NCBI GenBank assembly: GCA_017630215.1
Contig: JAGBVR010000002.1
Coordinates: 1-64,000 of the forward strand
Source: Bacteroidales bacterium
Lineage (GTDB): Bacteria > Bacteroidota > Bacteroidia > Bacteroidales > UBA932
DNA length: 64,000 bases
Direction: 5' to 3'
Both the position numbers and the translations under genes were made by a program. The first letter of the stretch is position 1. Every line of letters starts with the position of its first letter. Positions 36,285 through 43,734 of this stretch are shown here, piece by piece. Below the pieces are notes generated by a model, which had not been told where the DNA came from, ran no database searches, and saw nothing but the letters and a program-made list of their open reading frames with translations.

Positions 36285-37025
36285 ATGAGTGTTAAGAACA
36301 TCCTGATTTCACAGCAGCAGCCGACGACGGCTTCACCTTATACCAGCATTGCAGAAAAGTTCGGAGTCAATTTCGACTTCAAGCCGTTTTTCAAGATAGA
36401 ACCCCTGACATCCAGGGAGTTCCGTTCTCAGAGAATCAACATTCTCGACCATACTGCAATCGTTTTTTCAGCACGTTCTACCATCGACGCATTCTTCCAG
36501 CTCTGCGAAGAGCTCCGCGTCAAGGTTCCTGAAACAATGAAGTACTTCTGCACCACAGAAGCTGTGGCCAACTACCTTCAGAAGCACATTGTTTACAGAA
36601 AGAGAAAGATCTTCTTCGGAGACGGAAAGCCTGACTCGATCATCGGACTCATCGGTACAAAGCACAAGACTGAGAAATTCCTTATCGCTACAGCAGAGTC
36701 TTCGACCAAGGATGCGGTGACCAAGGCATTCGAGACACAGAAGTATGACTTCGAGACAGCTGTATTCGTTAAGCCGGTGCCACAGGACATCAAGGATGTG
36801 AACCTTCACGCATACGACCTCATCGTATTCTTCAATCCTGCCGACGTAAAGTCTCTCTACGAGAATCATCCTGAATTCACTCAGGGTGACATCAAGTTTG
36901 TGTCTTACGGCAAGTCAGTGGTAGGAGCAATGGAAGAGGCAGGACTCACCATCGAGATCTCCGCGCCTACTCCTGAGGCACCTTCAGTGGCCAAAGCACT
37001 TGAAATCTACCTATCCAAGAACTAA
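36285..37025 (+). CDS. hemD: Uroporphyrinogen-III synthase
   Basis: 246 residues. HemD closes hydroxymethylbilane with inversion of ring D. The family is poorly conserved; visible are the two-lobe Rossmann-like layout, ILDHTAIVFSARSTIDAFFQ (first-lobe equivalent of the conserved Ser/Asn region), YFCTTEAVANYLQKHI, and the second-lobe YDLIVFFNPADVKSLYE and GKSVVGAMEEAGL. Placement after the DUF4271-like gene and before rnpA agrees with known Bacteroidota order. No other tetrapyrrole gene is in the window. Confidence 0.87.
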   Translation: MSVKNILISQQQPTTASPYTSIAEKFGVNFDFKPFFKIEPLTSREFRSQRINILDHTAIVFSARSTIDAFFQLCEELRVKVPETMKYFCTTEAVANYLQKHIVYRKRKIFFGDGKPDSIIGLIGTKHKTEKFLIATAESSTKDAVTKAFETQKYDFETAVFVKPVPQDIKDVNLHAYDLIVFFNPADVKSLYENHPEFTQGDIKFVSYGKSVVGAMEEAGLTIEISAPTPEAPSVAKALEIYLSKN

Positions 37026-37027
37026 AA

Positions 37028-37432
37028 GTGGAGCAGCAGACCCGCAATACTCTTCCTAAGAAAGAAAGATTGTGCGGCAAGATAAGCATCTCGATGCTTC
37101 TTGCCAAGGGTAAGCATGGCAATGTGGAGGGGCTGCGTTATCTCTGCCGCAAGGAAACAGGTAATGATGTGAACCGTTTTATGGTTTCCGTCCCCAAGAA
37201 ACTGTTCAAAAGAGCCGTCAAACGCAATCTTCTTAAGCGCCGCATCCGCGAATGCTATAGAAAACAGAAGCACAACCTGACCATCGAGAATGGTCTGGAT
37301 GTGCTTTTCATGTATTCCACAAAGGAAATTCTGAGTTACGAGCAGATCTATGCAGCCGTAGGTCAGATAATAGACAAGATCAACAACTCCTCCAAACCTA
37401 AGAAAAATGAGCAGGACGTGGGAGAAAATTAA
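37028..37432 (+). CDS. rnpA: Ribonuclease P protein component
   Basis: 134 residues with a GTG start 2 bases after the hemD stop; no ATG fits, since the family's N-terminal [12 protein letters not shown] follows at residues 11-22. The RNA-binding RNR helix is clear ([18 protein letters not shown], about 58-75), as is RFMVSVPKK. It binds RNase P RNA and helps mature tRNA 5' ends. Its 3' end overlaps yidD by 26 bases. Confidence 0.95.
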   Translation: MEQQTRNTLPKKERLCGKISISMLLAKGKHGNVEGLRYLCRKETGNDVNRFMVSVPKKLFKRAVKRNLLKRRIRECYRKQKHNLTIENGLDVLFMYSTKEILSYEQIYAAVGQIIDKINNSSKPKKNEQDVGEN

Positions 37433-37661
37433 GGGCGTGGTCAGGAAGATCCTGATCTCGCCCTTCATATTTCTGATAAGATTCTATCAGGTCTGCATCT
37501 CACCTCTCAAGCAGCCCTGCTGCCGTTTCACGCCCACCTGCTCCCAATACGCTCTTCAGGCCTTCCGCAAGCACGGCCCCATCAAAGGCCTCTACCTCAC
37601 CGTCCGTCGCATCCTACGCTGCCACCCTTGGGGCGGAAGTGGATATGATCCGGTACCTTAG
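37407..37661 (+). CDS. yidD: Membrane protein insertion efficiency factor
   Basis: 84 residues with the full YidD signature: [50 protein letters not shown]. An amphipathic N-terminal helix ([14 protein letters not shown]) would hold it at the inner membrane near YidC. It is the last gene of the operon and overlaps rnpA, as in many bacteria. Confidence 0.96.
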   Translation: MSRTWEKIKGVVRKILISPFIFLIRFYQVCISPLKQPCCRFTPTCSQYALQAFRKHGPIKGLYLTVRRILRCHPWGGSGYDPVP

Positions 37662-37676
37662 ACTTCTATTCTGGAA

Positions 37677-38411
37677 TCAAAACAGATATCCGATAAAACC
37701 GACGCCAGTGAGAAGGGCGAGAGCAAAGGTACTGAGAGCAAGGGCCGGCCTGTAAGAAGTGTCGGGAGCCTGCTCTTTTTTCATAAACATCCGGGCTGTG
37801 ATCCAGATGAATGCCGGAAGAGTGATGAGAAAGAGGAAATGCACCGGTACAAAAATACGGAGAGCTGAATAGGTGACCATCAAGGCTATACCTATATATA
37901 TAAGAAGATTTGTCAAGACTTTGCCATAATTGTCTGAAGTACCGTCAGCCGCCACGCACAGAAATCCGATCGATAGCGACGGAAACAGGAAGAACCAGTA
38001 CGGAAAGGAGTGAGTGCATACGAAATACGCTCCGACCAGCGCAACGGGGCCTTTAAGAAGGCAGGTAAGTACTCCGTCTGAGTTCCTGCCTCGTCCTCCC
38101 ATACCTCTGGCCATACGGATAATGAAGTAGGCAAAAAGCAACAAGATCAGAGACTCAAGCGAAAACAGGGTACCGTATGAAAGATACACTGTAATGACAG
38201 CACCCGCGCATGATGCAGCCATCCACCATTTATTCAGAGTCTGCATATAGACATGGATCAATCCTGAAGTCAGAATCAAGGCCAATGCGGCGCAGAAATC
38301 CACACGATATTCGGCCACAGCCAGCAGCACACCTAATACGATCCCCGATAAAGAGAGTATAAGTCCGCTCGGATCATACGTATGAAATCTCATTTTCCAA
38401 TTTGTTCCCAT
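37677..38411 (-). CDS. Polytopic membrane protein, possibly a divergent UbiA relative
   Basis: 244 residues, about seven to eight helices (GLILSLSGIVLGVLLAVAEY, AALALILTSGLIHVYMQTL, WWMAASCAGAVITVYLSY and others). The spacing of helices and the loop CVAADGTSDNYGKVLTNLLIYIGIAL recall UbiA-type prenyltransferases, but the two Asp-rich NDxxD motifs of that family are not visible, so a catalytic prenyltransferase is doubtful. It is convergent with yidD (15 bases apart) and has an unusually long leader up to the lepA terminator. Confidence 0.6.
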   Translation of the reverse strand: MGTNWKMRFHTYDPSGLILSLSGIVLGVLLAVAEYRVDFCAALALILTSGLIHVYMQTLNKWWMAASCAGAVITVYLSYGTLFSLESLILLLFAYFIIRMARGMGGRGRNSDGVLTCLLKGPVALVGAYFVCTHSFPYWFFLFPSLSIGFLCVAADGTSDNYGKVLTNLLIYIGIALMVTYSALRIFVPVHFLFLITLPAFIWITARMFMKKEQAPDTSYRPALALSTFALALLTGVGFIGYLF

Positions 38412-38593
38412 TTTTCAAAAAGTGCCCTCCATAGGCCTACAACATGTAAAACAACAACAAAAACAACAACAGTAACAACTCCACATCAGCAAAAGAAAAC
38501 GATATTTGCTAACGGTTAAGAATCTTATTCGTCTCTTTCCGCCACCCGTATTCTAAGTAAATGTGCAATTCCTTCGGGACGGCGGAGAGCAAC
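38412..38593 (-). other. Structured intergenic region with an AAC-rich tract
   Basis: No gene seen. 38448-38478 is an imperfect (AAC)n tract (GTT on the minus strand). At 38532-38590 the minus strand can fold CTCTCCGCC...CCCG against CGGG...GGCGGAAAGAG around a 26-base loop (TCCGCC at 38538-38543 with GGCGGA at 38581-38586). It may be the 5' leader of the membrane-protein gene at 37677-38411 or a small RNA. No TAnnTTTG match is obvious. Confidence 0.4.
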
Positions 38594-38629
38594 AAAAAAA
38601 AGGGAAGTCGTGATGATTTCCCTTTTTTG
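38594..38629 (-). terminator. lepA terminator
   Basis: AAAAAGGGAA and TTCCCTTTTT arms around an 11-base loop; on the minus strand it ends in a run of T's. It lies 6 bases past the lepA stop. Confidence 0.85.
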
Positions 38630-38634
38630 TTTTA

Positions 38635-40422
38635 TTAGTCAAGTTTAAGAACAGCCATAAATGCACTCTGCGGAACTTCCACGGTACCGATCTGGCGCAT
38701 CCTCTTCTTACCCTGCTTCTGCTTCTCCAGGAGCTTTCTCTTACGGCTGATGTCACCACCGTAACACTTCGCGGTCACATCCTTGCGGACAGCCTTGACA
38801 GTCTCACGGGCGATGATCTTTGCTCCGACCGCAGCCTGGATAGCGATATCGAACTGCTGGCGAGGAATGAGTTCCTTAAGTTTCTCACACATCTTGCGAC
38901 CGAAATCATAGGCGTGATCAGCGTGGATCAGCGACGAAAGAGCATCGGCAGGATCGCCATTGAGAAGAATATCAAGCTTCACAAGCTTGGCTTCCTTGAA
39001 TCCGATGACATGATAGTCGAATGAAGCATATCCCTTTGATATTGATTTGAGCTTGTCATAGAAATCAAAGACAATCTCTGAAAGCGGCATTTCGTATGTG
39101 AGTTCCAGACGGTCTGCTGTGAGATAATGCTGATTGATGAGGATACCTCTCTTATCTAGACAAAGCTTCATGATAGGTCCGTAATAATCCGAACGCGAGA
39201 TGACCTGTGCCCTGATATACGGTTCTTCGATCTTGTCGATAAGTGTCGGAGCCGGAAGTCCAGAAGGATTGTGCACGTCAAGCACCTCACCCTGAGTGGT
39301 ATATACCTTATAAGATACGTTAGGTACAGTAGTGATCACGTCCATATTGAACTCTCTGAAAAGACGTTCCTGAACAATCTCCAGGTGCAGAAGTCCGAGG
39401 AATCCGCATCGGAAACCGAATCCCAGTGCAAGAGAAGACTCAGGCTCGAACACAAACGAAGCATCATTGAGCTGGAACTTCTCGAGCGAAGCACGAAGTT
39501 CCTCGTACTGGTCTGTTTCTACAGGATACATACCGGCAAAGACCATCGGCTTCACTTCCTCGAAACCGGCGATAGCCTCGGCGCAAGGCCTGTTCAGATG
39601 AGTGATGGTATCACCAACCTTCACTTCGACTGCCGATTTGATACCCGATATGATATATCCCACACTTCCGCAAGGAATCTCATCGCGCGGATGCATCTTC
39701 ATCTTGAGCACTCCGATCTCATCGGCATCATATTCCTTACCGGTATTGAAGAACTTGACCTTATCACCCTTGCGGATGGATCCGTTCATAACCTTGAAAT
39801 ATGCGATGATTCCTCTGAAAGAATTGAATACCGAATCAAAGATAAGGGCCTGGAGCGGGGCTTCGGGATCACCCTGCGGAGCCGGAATCCTCTCAATGAT
39901 GGCATCCAGAATCTCCTTGACGCCCTCTCCGGTCTTACCCGAAGCAAGCAGAATATCCTCTGCCTTGCAGCCGATAAGGTCAATGACCTGGTCAGTCACC
40001 ACATCCACCATAGCCGATTCGACATCGATCTTGTTCAGCACAGGGATGATTTCCAGATCATGCTCGATAGCCAGATAAAGATTTGAAATAGTCTGAGCCT
40101 GAATACCTTGCGTAGCATCGACAACAAGCAAAGCACCCTCGCAGGAAGCGATGGCACGGGACACCTCATACGAAAAGTCTACGTGACCCGGGGTGTCGAT
40201 CAGGTTGAGTGTGTATTTCTCACCTTTATAATTATAATCCATCTGGATGGCGTGGCTCTTGATCGTGATGCCCTTCTCCTTCTCGAGGTCCATAGAATCC
40301 AGGACCTGATTCTCCATATCACGCGCATTGAGAGTGTCTGTCACCTCCAGCATTCTGTCTGCGAGGGTACTCTTTCCGTGATCGATATGCGCGATGATGC
40401 AAAAGTTTCTTGTGTTCTTCAT
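38635..40422 (-). CDS. lepA: Elongation factor 4 (LepA) GTPase
   Basis: 595 residues from [20 protein letters not shown], the usual LepA length; a 22-codon longer reading crosses its promoter and is rejected. Seen: G1 AHIDHGKST, switch [21 protein letters not shown], domain II, the EF-G-like domain ([21 protein letters not shown]) and the LepA-specific C-terminal domain ([19 protein letters not shown]). It acts on stalled or assembling ribosomes. Single gene, divergent from the ECF sigma module. Confidence 0.98.
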   Translation of the reverse strand: MKNTRNFCIIAHIDHGKSTLADRMLEVTDTLNARDMENQVLDSMDLEKEKGITIKSHAIQMDYNYKGEKYTLNLIDTPGHVDFSYEVSRAIASCEGALLVVDATQGIQAQTISNLYLAIEHDLEIIPVLNKIDVESAMVDVVTDQVIDLIGCKAEDILLASGKTGEGVKEILDAIIERIPAPQGDPEAPLQALIFDSVFNSFRGIIAYFKVMNGSIRKGDKVKFFNTGKEYDADEIGVLKMKMHPRDEIPCGSVGYIISGIKSAVEVKVGDTITHLNRPCAEAIAGFEEVKPMVFAGMYPVETDQYEELRASLEKFQLNDASFVFEPESSLALGFGFRCGFLGLLHLEIVQERLFREFNMDVITTVPNVSYKVYTTQGEVLDVHNPSGLPAPTLIDKIEEPYIRAQVISRSDYYGPIMKLCLDKRGILINQHYLTADRLELTYEMPLSEIVFDFYDKLKSISKGYASFDYHVIGFKEAKLVKLDILLNGDPADALSSLIHADHAYDFGRKMCEKLKELIPRQQFDIAIQAAVGAKIIARETVKAVRKDVTAKCYGGDISRKRKLLEKQKQGKKRMRQIGTVEVPQSAFMAVLKLD

Positions 40423-40441
40423 CTTAAGTATATAATCGGTG

Positions 40442-40449
40442 CAAAGATA
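40442..40449 (-). promoter_or_regulatory. lepA -7 element
   Basis: TATCTTTG on the minus strand, 19 bases before the lepA ATG. Confidence 0.65.
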
Positions 40450-40461
40450 GAACAATTTTCG

Positions 40462-40469
40462 TACATTTG
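40462..40469 (+). promoter_or_regulatory. -7 element of the ECF sigma operon
   Basis: TACATTTG followed by C on the plus strand, 12 bases from the opposing lepA -7 element. This form is the housekeeping type, so the sigma operon has at least one promoter that does not need the ECF factor. Confidence 0.6.
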
Positions 40470-40507
40470 CTTTTAATCCAAACAGCAATTTGATTGTCTT
40501 ATCTTAC

Positions 40508-41047
40508 GTGAGCGACGAAAGAATCATAGAACTTTACAGCTGCGGGATGCAGGAAGAGGCTTTCAGAGGCATTGTCGATGCCTACACTGAAAGGCTTTAC
40601 TGGCACATTCGCAGATTCCTATGTTCTCACGAGGATTCGAACGATCTGCTGCAAGACATATTCATCAAGATATGGTCGGCCCTACCCACATTCAGAGGAG
40701 AATCAAAGCTGTACACCTGGCTCTACCGGATCGCGACCAACGAAGTGCTTAATTACCTCCGCAAACAGAAGTTCAAAGCCCTGATTTCCTTTGACAATGC
40801 ATCCGCAATGCTCGAAAGGAAAATCGATGAAGATATATATTTCAATGGCGATGAACTGCAGAGAGAACTTCACAAGGCCATCCAGAAGCTGCCAGAAAAG
40901 CAGCGCATCGTATTCAGCCTCCGGTATTTCGATGAAATGAAATATGAAGAAATCTCTGAAATCACCGACACATCGGTCGGAGCTCTCAAGGCCTCATACC
41001 ACCACGCTTACAACAAGATAAAAGAAGAACTGCAGAAAAAGTTCTGA
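40508..41047 (+). CDS. ECF-type RNA polymerase sigma factor
   Basis: About 179 residues from a GTG (MSDERIIELYSCGMQEEAFR); a TTG six codons upstream is an alternative, and no ATG fits. Sigma region 2: LYWHIRRFLCSHEDSNDLLQDIFIKIW and FRGESKLYTWLYRIATNEVLNYLRK. Sigma region 4: LPEKQRIVFSLRYFDEMKYEEISEITDTSVGALKASYHHAYNKI. It resembles the SigW/RpoE-like ECF group of Bacteroidota. Two envelope proteins follow in the same direction, suggesting an envelope-stress module. Confidence 0.93.
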   Translation: MSDERIIELYSCGMQEEAFRGIVDAYTERLYWHIRRFLCSHEDSNDLLQDIFIKIWSALPTFRGESKLYTWLYRIATNEVLNYLRKQKFKALISFDNASAMLERKIDEDIYFNGDELQRELHKAIQKLPEKQRIVFSLRYFDEMKYEEISEITDTSVGALKASYHHAYNKIKEELQKKF

Positions 41048-41089
41048 CACATTATAAACCATTGACTTAAAATCGTGTCTAACAGTCGT

Positions 41090-41482
41090 ATGAAAAATAT
41101 GAATAAAGACATATTGAACGGAAATCCTCAGCTTCGCAAGCAGGCCTACACTGCTCCCGAAGGATATTTTGAGGAGTTCAAGTCACAGATAAAGCCATAC
41201 CATCGGCCACAGCAGAAATGGACAGAAAAGCTCGTGCCGCTTGTTTCAATGGCAGCTACATTCATCCTTATGGTCACAGCAGGTACATTCTTCCTGCAGC
41301 GCACCACCCCGTCTGAAGAATTCACTCAGGAGGATTTCCTCGTATTTTCAAACGATATTTCCAGGATGGAGTATTATGAGGAAATTGACCATATCGCAGA
41401 TGCCAGTGTTGCAGACGAAGACATCATAGAATATCTGATCTACTGTGGAGTCAGCGCGGAAGAAATCGAACTCTCTAAATAA
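41090..41482 (+). CDS. Single-pass membrane protein in the ECF sigma operon, putative anti-sigma factor
   Basis: About 130 residues; starts at ATG 41090 or 41099 are equally plausible. A cytosolic N-terminal segment with QAYTAPEGYFEEFKSQI (a motif seen in Bacteroidota sigma-linked proteins) is followed by one helix (LVPLVSMAATFILMVTAGTFFL, about 50-71) and an acidic outer tail (DEDIIEYLIYCGVSAEEIEL). It has the topology of an anti-sigma factor but no zinc-binding HxxxCxxC motif and no FecR domain. Position right after the sigma gene supports the role; sequence does not prove it. Confidence 0.7.
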   Translation: MKNMNKDILNGNPQLRKQAYTAPEGYFEEFKSQIKPYHRPQQKWTEKLVPLVSMAATFILMVTAGTFFLQRTTPSEEFTQEDFLVFSNDISRMEYYEEIDHIADASVADEDIIEYLIYCGVSAEEIELSK

Positions 41483-41490
41483 CAGCACAT

Positions 41491-41961
41491 ATGAAGAAGA
41501 TTATTTACATACTCACCGCATCAATTCTCATGCTGACTTCAGGAATATCAGCATTAGCAGAAGAGAGATTCCAGGACAATTGGAAGGACAAGATAATGAG
41601 CGAAAAGATCGCATTCCTGACAATGGAGATGGGCATCACTCCTGAAGAGGCTCAGATCTTTTGGCCTGTATATAATCAGGTGGACAAGGAAAGAGACGAG
41701 GCAATACGCAGTGTATTCCGTTCATACAAGGCAGTGGAAGATGCTGTAGTGGCCGGCAAGGGCGAAAAAGAGCTGAGCAAGCTTCTAGACGAGCATCTCG
41801 AAGCCCTTAAGGCTCAAGGAGAAGTCGAGCAGAAAGCATATAAGAATTACGCAAAGGTTCTACCGGTGGAAAAACTCGCAAAGCTCTATGTTGCAGAAGA
41901 AAAATTCAGGAGACAGCATATCCGCAAGCTCCACGGAGGCAACAGACCCGGTCAGAAATAG
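41491..41961 (+). CDS. Periplasmic Spy/CpxP-like helical protein
   Basis: 156 residues, signal peptide at 1-23 (ISALA|E). The mature part is helical and charged, with the LTxEEAxxFWPVYNQ-like segment MEMGITPEEAQIFWPVYNQV and a coiled stretch (ERDEAIRSVFRSYKAVEDAV). Such LTxxQ/EEA proteins (Spy, CpxP, heavy-metal sensor relatives) act as periplasmic chaperones or feedback sensors. It is third in the sigma operon, 8 bases after the membrane protein, and abuts the convergent trmN6-like gene with no gap. Confidence 0.8.
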   Translation: MKKIIYILTASILMLTSGISALAEERFQDNWKDKIMSEKIAFLTMEMGITPEEAQIFWPVYNQVDKERDEAIRSVFRSYKAVEDAVVAGKGEKELSKLLDEHLEALKAQGEVEQKAYKNYAKVLPVEKLAKLYVAEEKFRRQHIRKLHGGNRPGQK

Positions 41962-42720
41962 TCAGGCAAACAGATAGAAATCTCTGGTGAGGGAAAGATA
42001 CTCTTGAGTATACTTTCCCTCATCTTGTATTGTAAGGAGTCCCTCGGACAATTCCATGCATCTCTTTCTGGAAAATTCAGCTATGATGCGCGAAGGAGCC
42101 TTGCGTGGGACCGTCCTGATGCGCAGAATACGGAAAAGATACAATCCGCACATTCTGGCATATCTTGTCAGAGCTGCCTCCTGATCAGCAGGCAGAACGA
42201 GGGAGACGCGTCCATTTTCCGACAGTCTGTCCTTTGCGAATTCAAATATATCCCTGTACGAAAGGCCGTCTGAGGTATGTCTGGCAGTACTTTTTCTTTC
42301 GTCAGGCGCGGTCAACGAATCCTCGAAATACGGAGGATTGGAAAATATAAGATCGTAAACTGTTTCTGTCGAGGCCGCAAATTCTTCCAGCGGCTGATGA
42401 TGGGCCCTGAGAGTCGGACTCCAAGGGGAATTGATGAAATTGGCGGAAGCTTCCGACGCAGAAGCCTCGTCAATGTCAATGGCATCGATACGGAGATTCT
42501 TCACTTCGTTCAGGATGACAAAAGAGGGGTTCTGAATGGCAGAAGATGCTCTCTGGGCGGCCATAAGGGCGATTGTGCCGGTACCGGTACCCACATCCAG
42601 CATTGTCCTGTCAGAAGGCAGAATTGTCATTGCGGCACCAAGCAGGACGCCGTCAGTATTGACCTTCATCGCGCTGCGTTCATTGACGACCTCGAATTCC
42701 TTGAATCTGAACACTCCCAT
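41962..42720 (-). CDS. tRNA1(Val) adenine-N6 methyltransferase-like protein with a repeat-derived insertion
   Basis: 252 residues, against about 235-245 for relatives. TrmN6 methylates A37 of tRNA-Val. Seen: FKEFEVVNERSAMKVNTDGVLLGA, SAM motif I LDVGTGTGTIALMAAQR (41-57), acidic motif II AIDIDEAS (80-87) and the N6-adenine signature NPPYFEDS. Between motif I and II, residues 59-76 read SSAIQNPSFVILNEVKNL, which is not part of the family: FVILNEVKNL is the usual translation of a dispersed palindromic repeat. The gene stays in frame. It starts 2 bases after the LolD-like gene. Confidence 0.9.
   Translation of the reverse strand: MGVFRFKEFEVVNERSAMKVNTDGVLLGAAMTILPSDRTMLDVGTGTGTIALMAAQRASSAIQNPSFVILNEVKNLRIDAIDIDEASASEASANFINSPWSPTLRAHHQPLEEFAASTETVYDLIFSNPPYFEDSLTAPDERKSTARHTSDGLSYRDIFEFAKDRLSENGRVSLVLPADQEAALTRYARMCGLYLFRILRIRTVPRKAPSRIIAEFSRKRCMELSEGLLTIQDEGKYTQEYLSLTRDFYLFA
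42493..42546 (-). repeat. Dispersed repeat inserted in frame in the trmN6-like gene
   Basis: The plus strand reads GAGATTCTTCACTTCGTTCA followed directly by GGATGACA (42493-42520) with flanking bases to 42546. This is the well-known extragenic repeat type (ATTCTTC...GTTCAGAATGACA) found between genes in many bacteria. Here it adds 18 codons between methyltransferase motifs I and II. A relative lies at 43632-43671. Confidence 0.75.
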
Positions 42721-42722
42721 GA

Positions 42723-43379
42723 TTATTCCTCAACGAACTGACCATCAACCATATACAATGACCTGTCACACATTTCTGCCAGCTCAGGATCGTGAGTAAC
42801 GATGACAATCGTCTGCCCATACTTATCTCTAAGGGTGAAAAACAGCTTGTGAAGCTCCTCTTTGGTCTTCGAATCAAGATTCCCGGAAGGCTCATCAGCA
42901 AATAGAACAGCAGGCTTGTTGATAAGGGCCCTTGCAATGGCAACTCTCTGTTGTTCACCACCGGAAAGTTCCGAAGGTTTATGTGCGAAGCGCTCTGCCA
43001 AGCCTAGTTCCGTAAGCAGTTCCTTAGCCGCAGTTTCTGCATCCTTCTTGGAACGACCTGCGATAAAAGCCGGAATCATAACATTCTCCAAGGCTGTGAA
43101 CTCTGGAAGAAGATGATGAAACTGGAAAACAAAACCAATTCTTTTGTTTCGGAATTCCGAAAGCTCACGACTTCCCAAACGCAGCACATCCACACCGTCA
43201 ATTACAAGAGTACCTGCATCCGGAGTGGAAAGCGTACCCAATATCTGAAGCAAGGTCGATTTACCGGCACCGGAAGCACCCATGATCGAGACAACTTCGG
43301 ATTTTTTCACTTCCATACCGACTCCCTTCAGCACCTTCAAGCTGCCGAACGACTTTTCTATTCCTTTTGTCTGTATCAT
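42723..43379 (-). CDS. LolD-like ABC transporter ATPase
   Basis: 218 residues. Seen: Walker [13 protein letters not shown] (34-45), Q-loop [19 protein letters not shown], signature [15 protein letters not shown], Walker [17 protein letters not shown], and H-loop VTHDPELA. The MacB/LolD-like pattern ([30 protein letters not shown]) suggests lipoprotein release (LolCDE) or a MacB-type exporter. No partner permease is adjacent, which is common for LolD in Bacteroidota. Confidence 0.92.
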   Translation of the reverse strand: MIQTKGIEKSFGSLKVLKGVGMEVKKSEVVSIMGASGAGKSTLLQILGTLSTPDAGTLVIDGVDVLRLGSRELSEFRNKRIGFVFQFHHLLPEFTALENVMIPAFIAGRSKKDAETAAKELLTELGLAERFAHKPSELSGGEQQRVAIARALINKPAVLFADEPSGNLDSKTKEELHKLFFTLRDKYGQTIVIVTHDPELAEMCDRSLYMVDGQFVEE

Positions 43380-43424
43380 CTTAGCCTGTTATTTTCCCGG
43401 AACAAAAATAATAAATATACAAAA

Positions 43425-43456
43425 ACAAAAAAAGGCCGATCCGAAGATCAGCCTTT
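43425..43456 (-). terminator. Terminator after tRNA-Pro
   Basis: Minus strand: AAAGGCTGATC pairs with GATCGGCCTTT (11 bp, one G-U) around the stable TTCG tetraloop, then TTTTG. It starts 5 bases after the tRNA 3' end. Confidence 0.9.
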
Positions 43457-43461
43457 GTAAG

Positions 43462-43535
43462 TCGGGGTACTGTGACTCGAACACAGGACCCTCTGGTCCC
43501 AAACCAGATGCGCTAGCCAACTGCGCCACACCCCG
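43462..43535 (-). tRNA. tRNA-Pro (anticodon TGG)
   Basis: 74 bases reading CGGGGTGTGGCGCAGTTGGC at the 5' end on the minus strand. The acceptor stem CGGGGTG/TACCCCG, D arm, anticodon stem CTGGT/ACCAG with loop TTTGGGA (anticodon TGG), and T arm CTGTG-TTCGAGT-CACAG are all complete. CCA is not encoded. Own promoter at 43564-43594 and terminator at 43425-43456. Confidence 0.97.
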
Positions 43536-43563
43536 ATTATGGTTTCCCTTTCATTTGGGATTG

Positions 43564-43594
43564 CAAAGATATGCACAAAAAATTAAAGTGCAAA
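43564..43594 (-). promoter_or_regulatory. tRNA-Pro promoter
   Basis: Minus strand TTTG (43594-43591) and TATCTTTG (43571-43564), 19-base gap. The TTTG element lies within the 3' arm of a terminator hairpin (43575-43619). Confidence 0.7.
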
Positions 43595-43619
43595 ACTTTT
43601 TTAAGAAATTTTGCACTTT
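43575..43619. terminator. 11-bp palindrome, probable terminator of the SusCD locus
   Basis: AAAGTGCAAAA (43585-43595) and TTTTGCACTTT (43609-43619) are exact complements. On the minus strand the stem is followed by AATTTTTTG, so it could end transcripts from the SusD gene; it also has T's on the plus side. Confidence 0.7.
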
Positions 43620-43631
43620 TTTATTAAAAAT

Positions 43632-43671
43632 AGATCCTCACGTCGCCCGACGGGCTCCTCAGAATGACAAT
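43632..43671. repeat. Dispersed palindromic repeat (AGAATGACA type)
   Basis: Contains CGTCGCCCGACG (palindrome) between AGATCCTCA and CTCAGAATGACA, the arrangement of the same extragenic repeat class as at 42493-42546. Confidence 0.6.
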
Positions 43672-43708
43672 TGAACCTTATGTGGCCTGCTGTGTATGAA
43701 ATAGAAAT

Positions 43709-43725
43709 CCCCGGTCAAGCCGGGG
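43709..43725. repeat. CCCCGG...CCGGGG hairpin next to the susD stop
   Basis: CCCCGG (43709-43714) and CCGGGG (43720-43725) around TCAAG, followed by ATGACG. This is another common extragenic palindrome type; on the minus strand it could also form a 3' hairpin for the susD transcript, 10 bases past its stop. Confidence 0.6.
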
Positions 43726-43734
43726 ATGACGAGG

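Noticed and set aside
38448..38478. AAC-rich tract as a CRISPR or tandem-repeat array
   Set aside because: It has a 3-base period, no spacers and is too short; it is treated as a simple low-complexity tract.
43282..43674. 130-codon plus-strand frame over the tRNA-Pro gene
   Set aside because: It runs through the tRNA, its terminator and promoter on the opposite strand, so it is not a gene.
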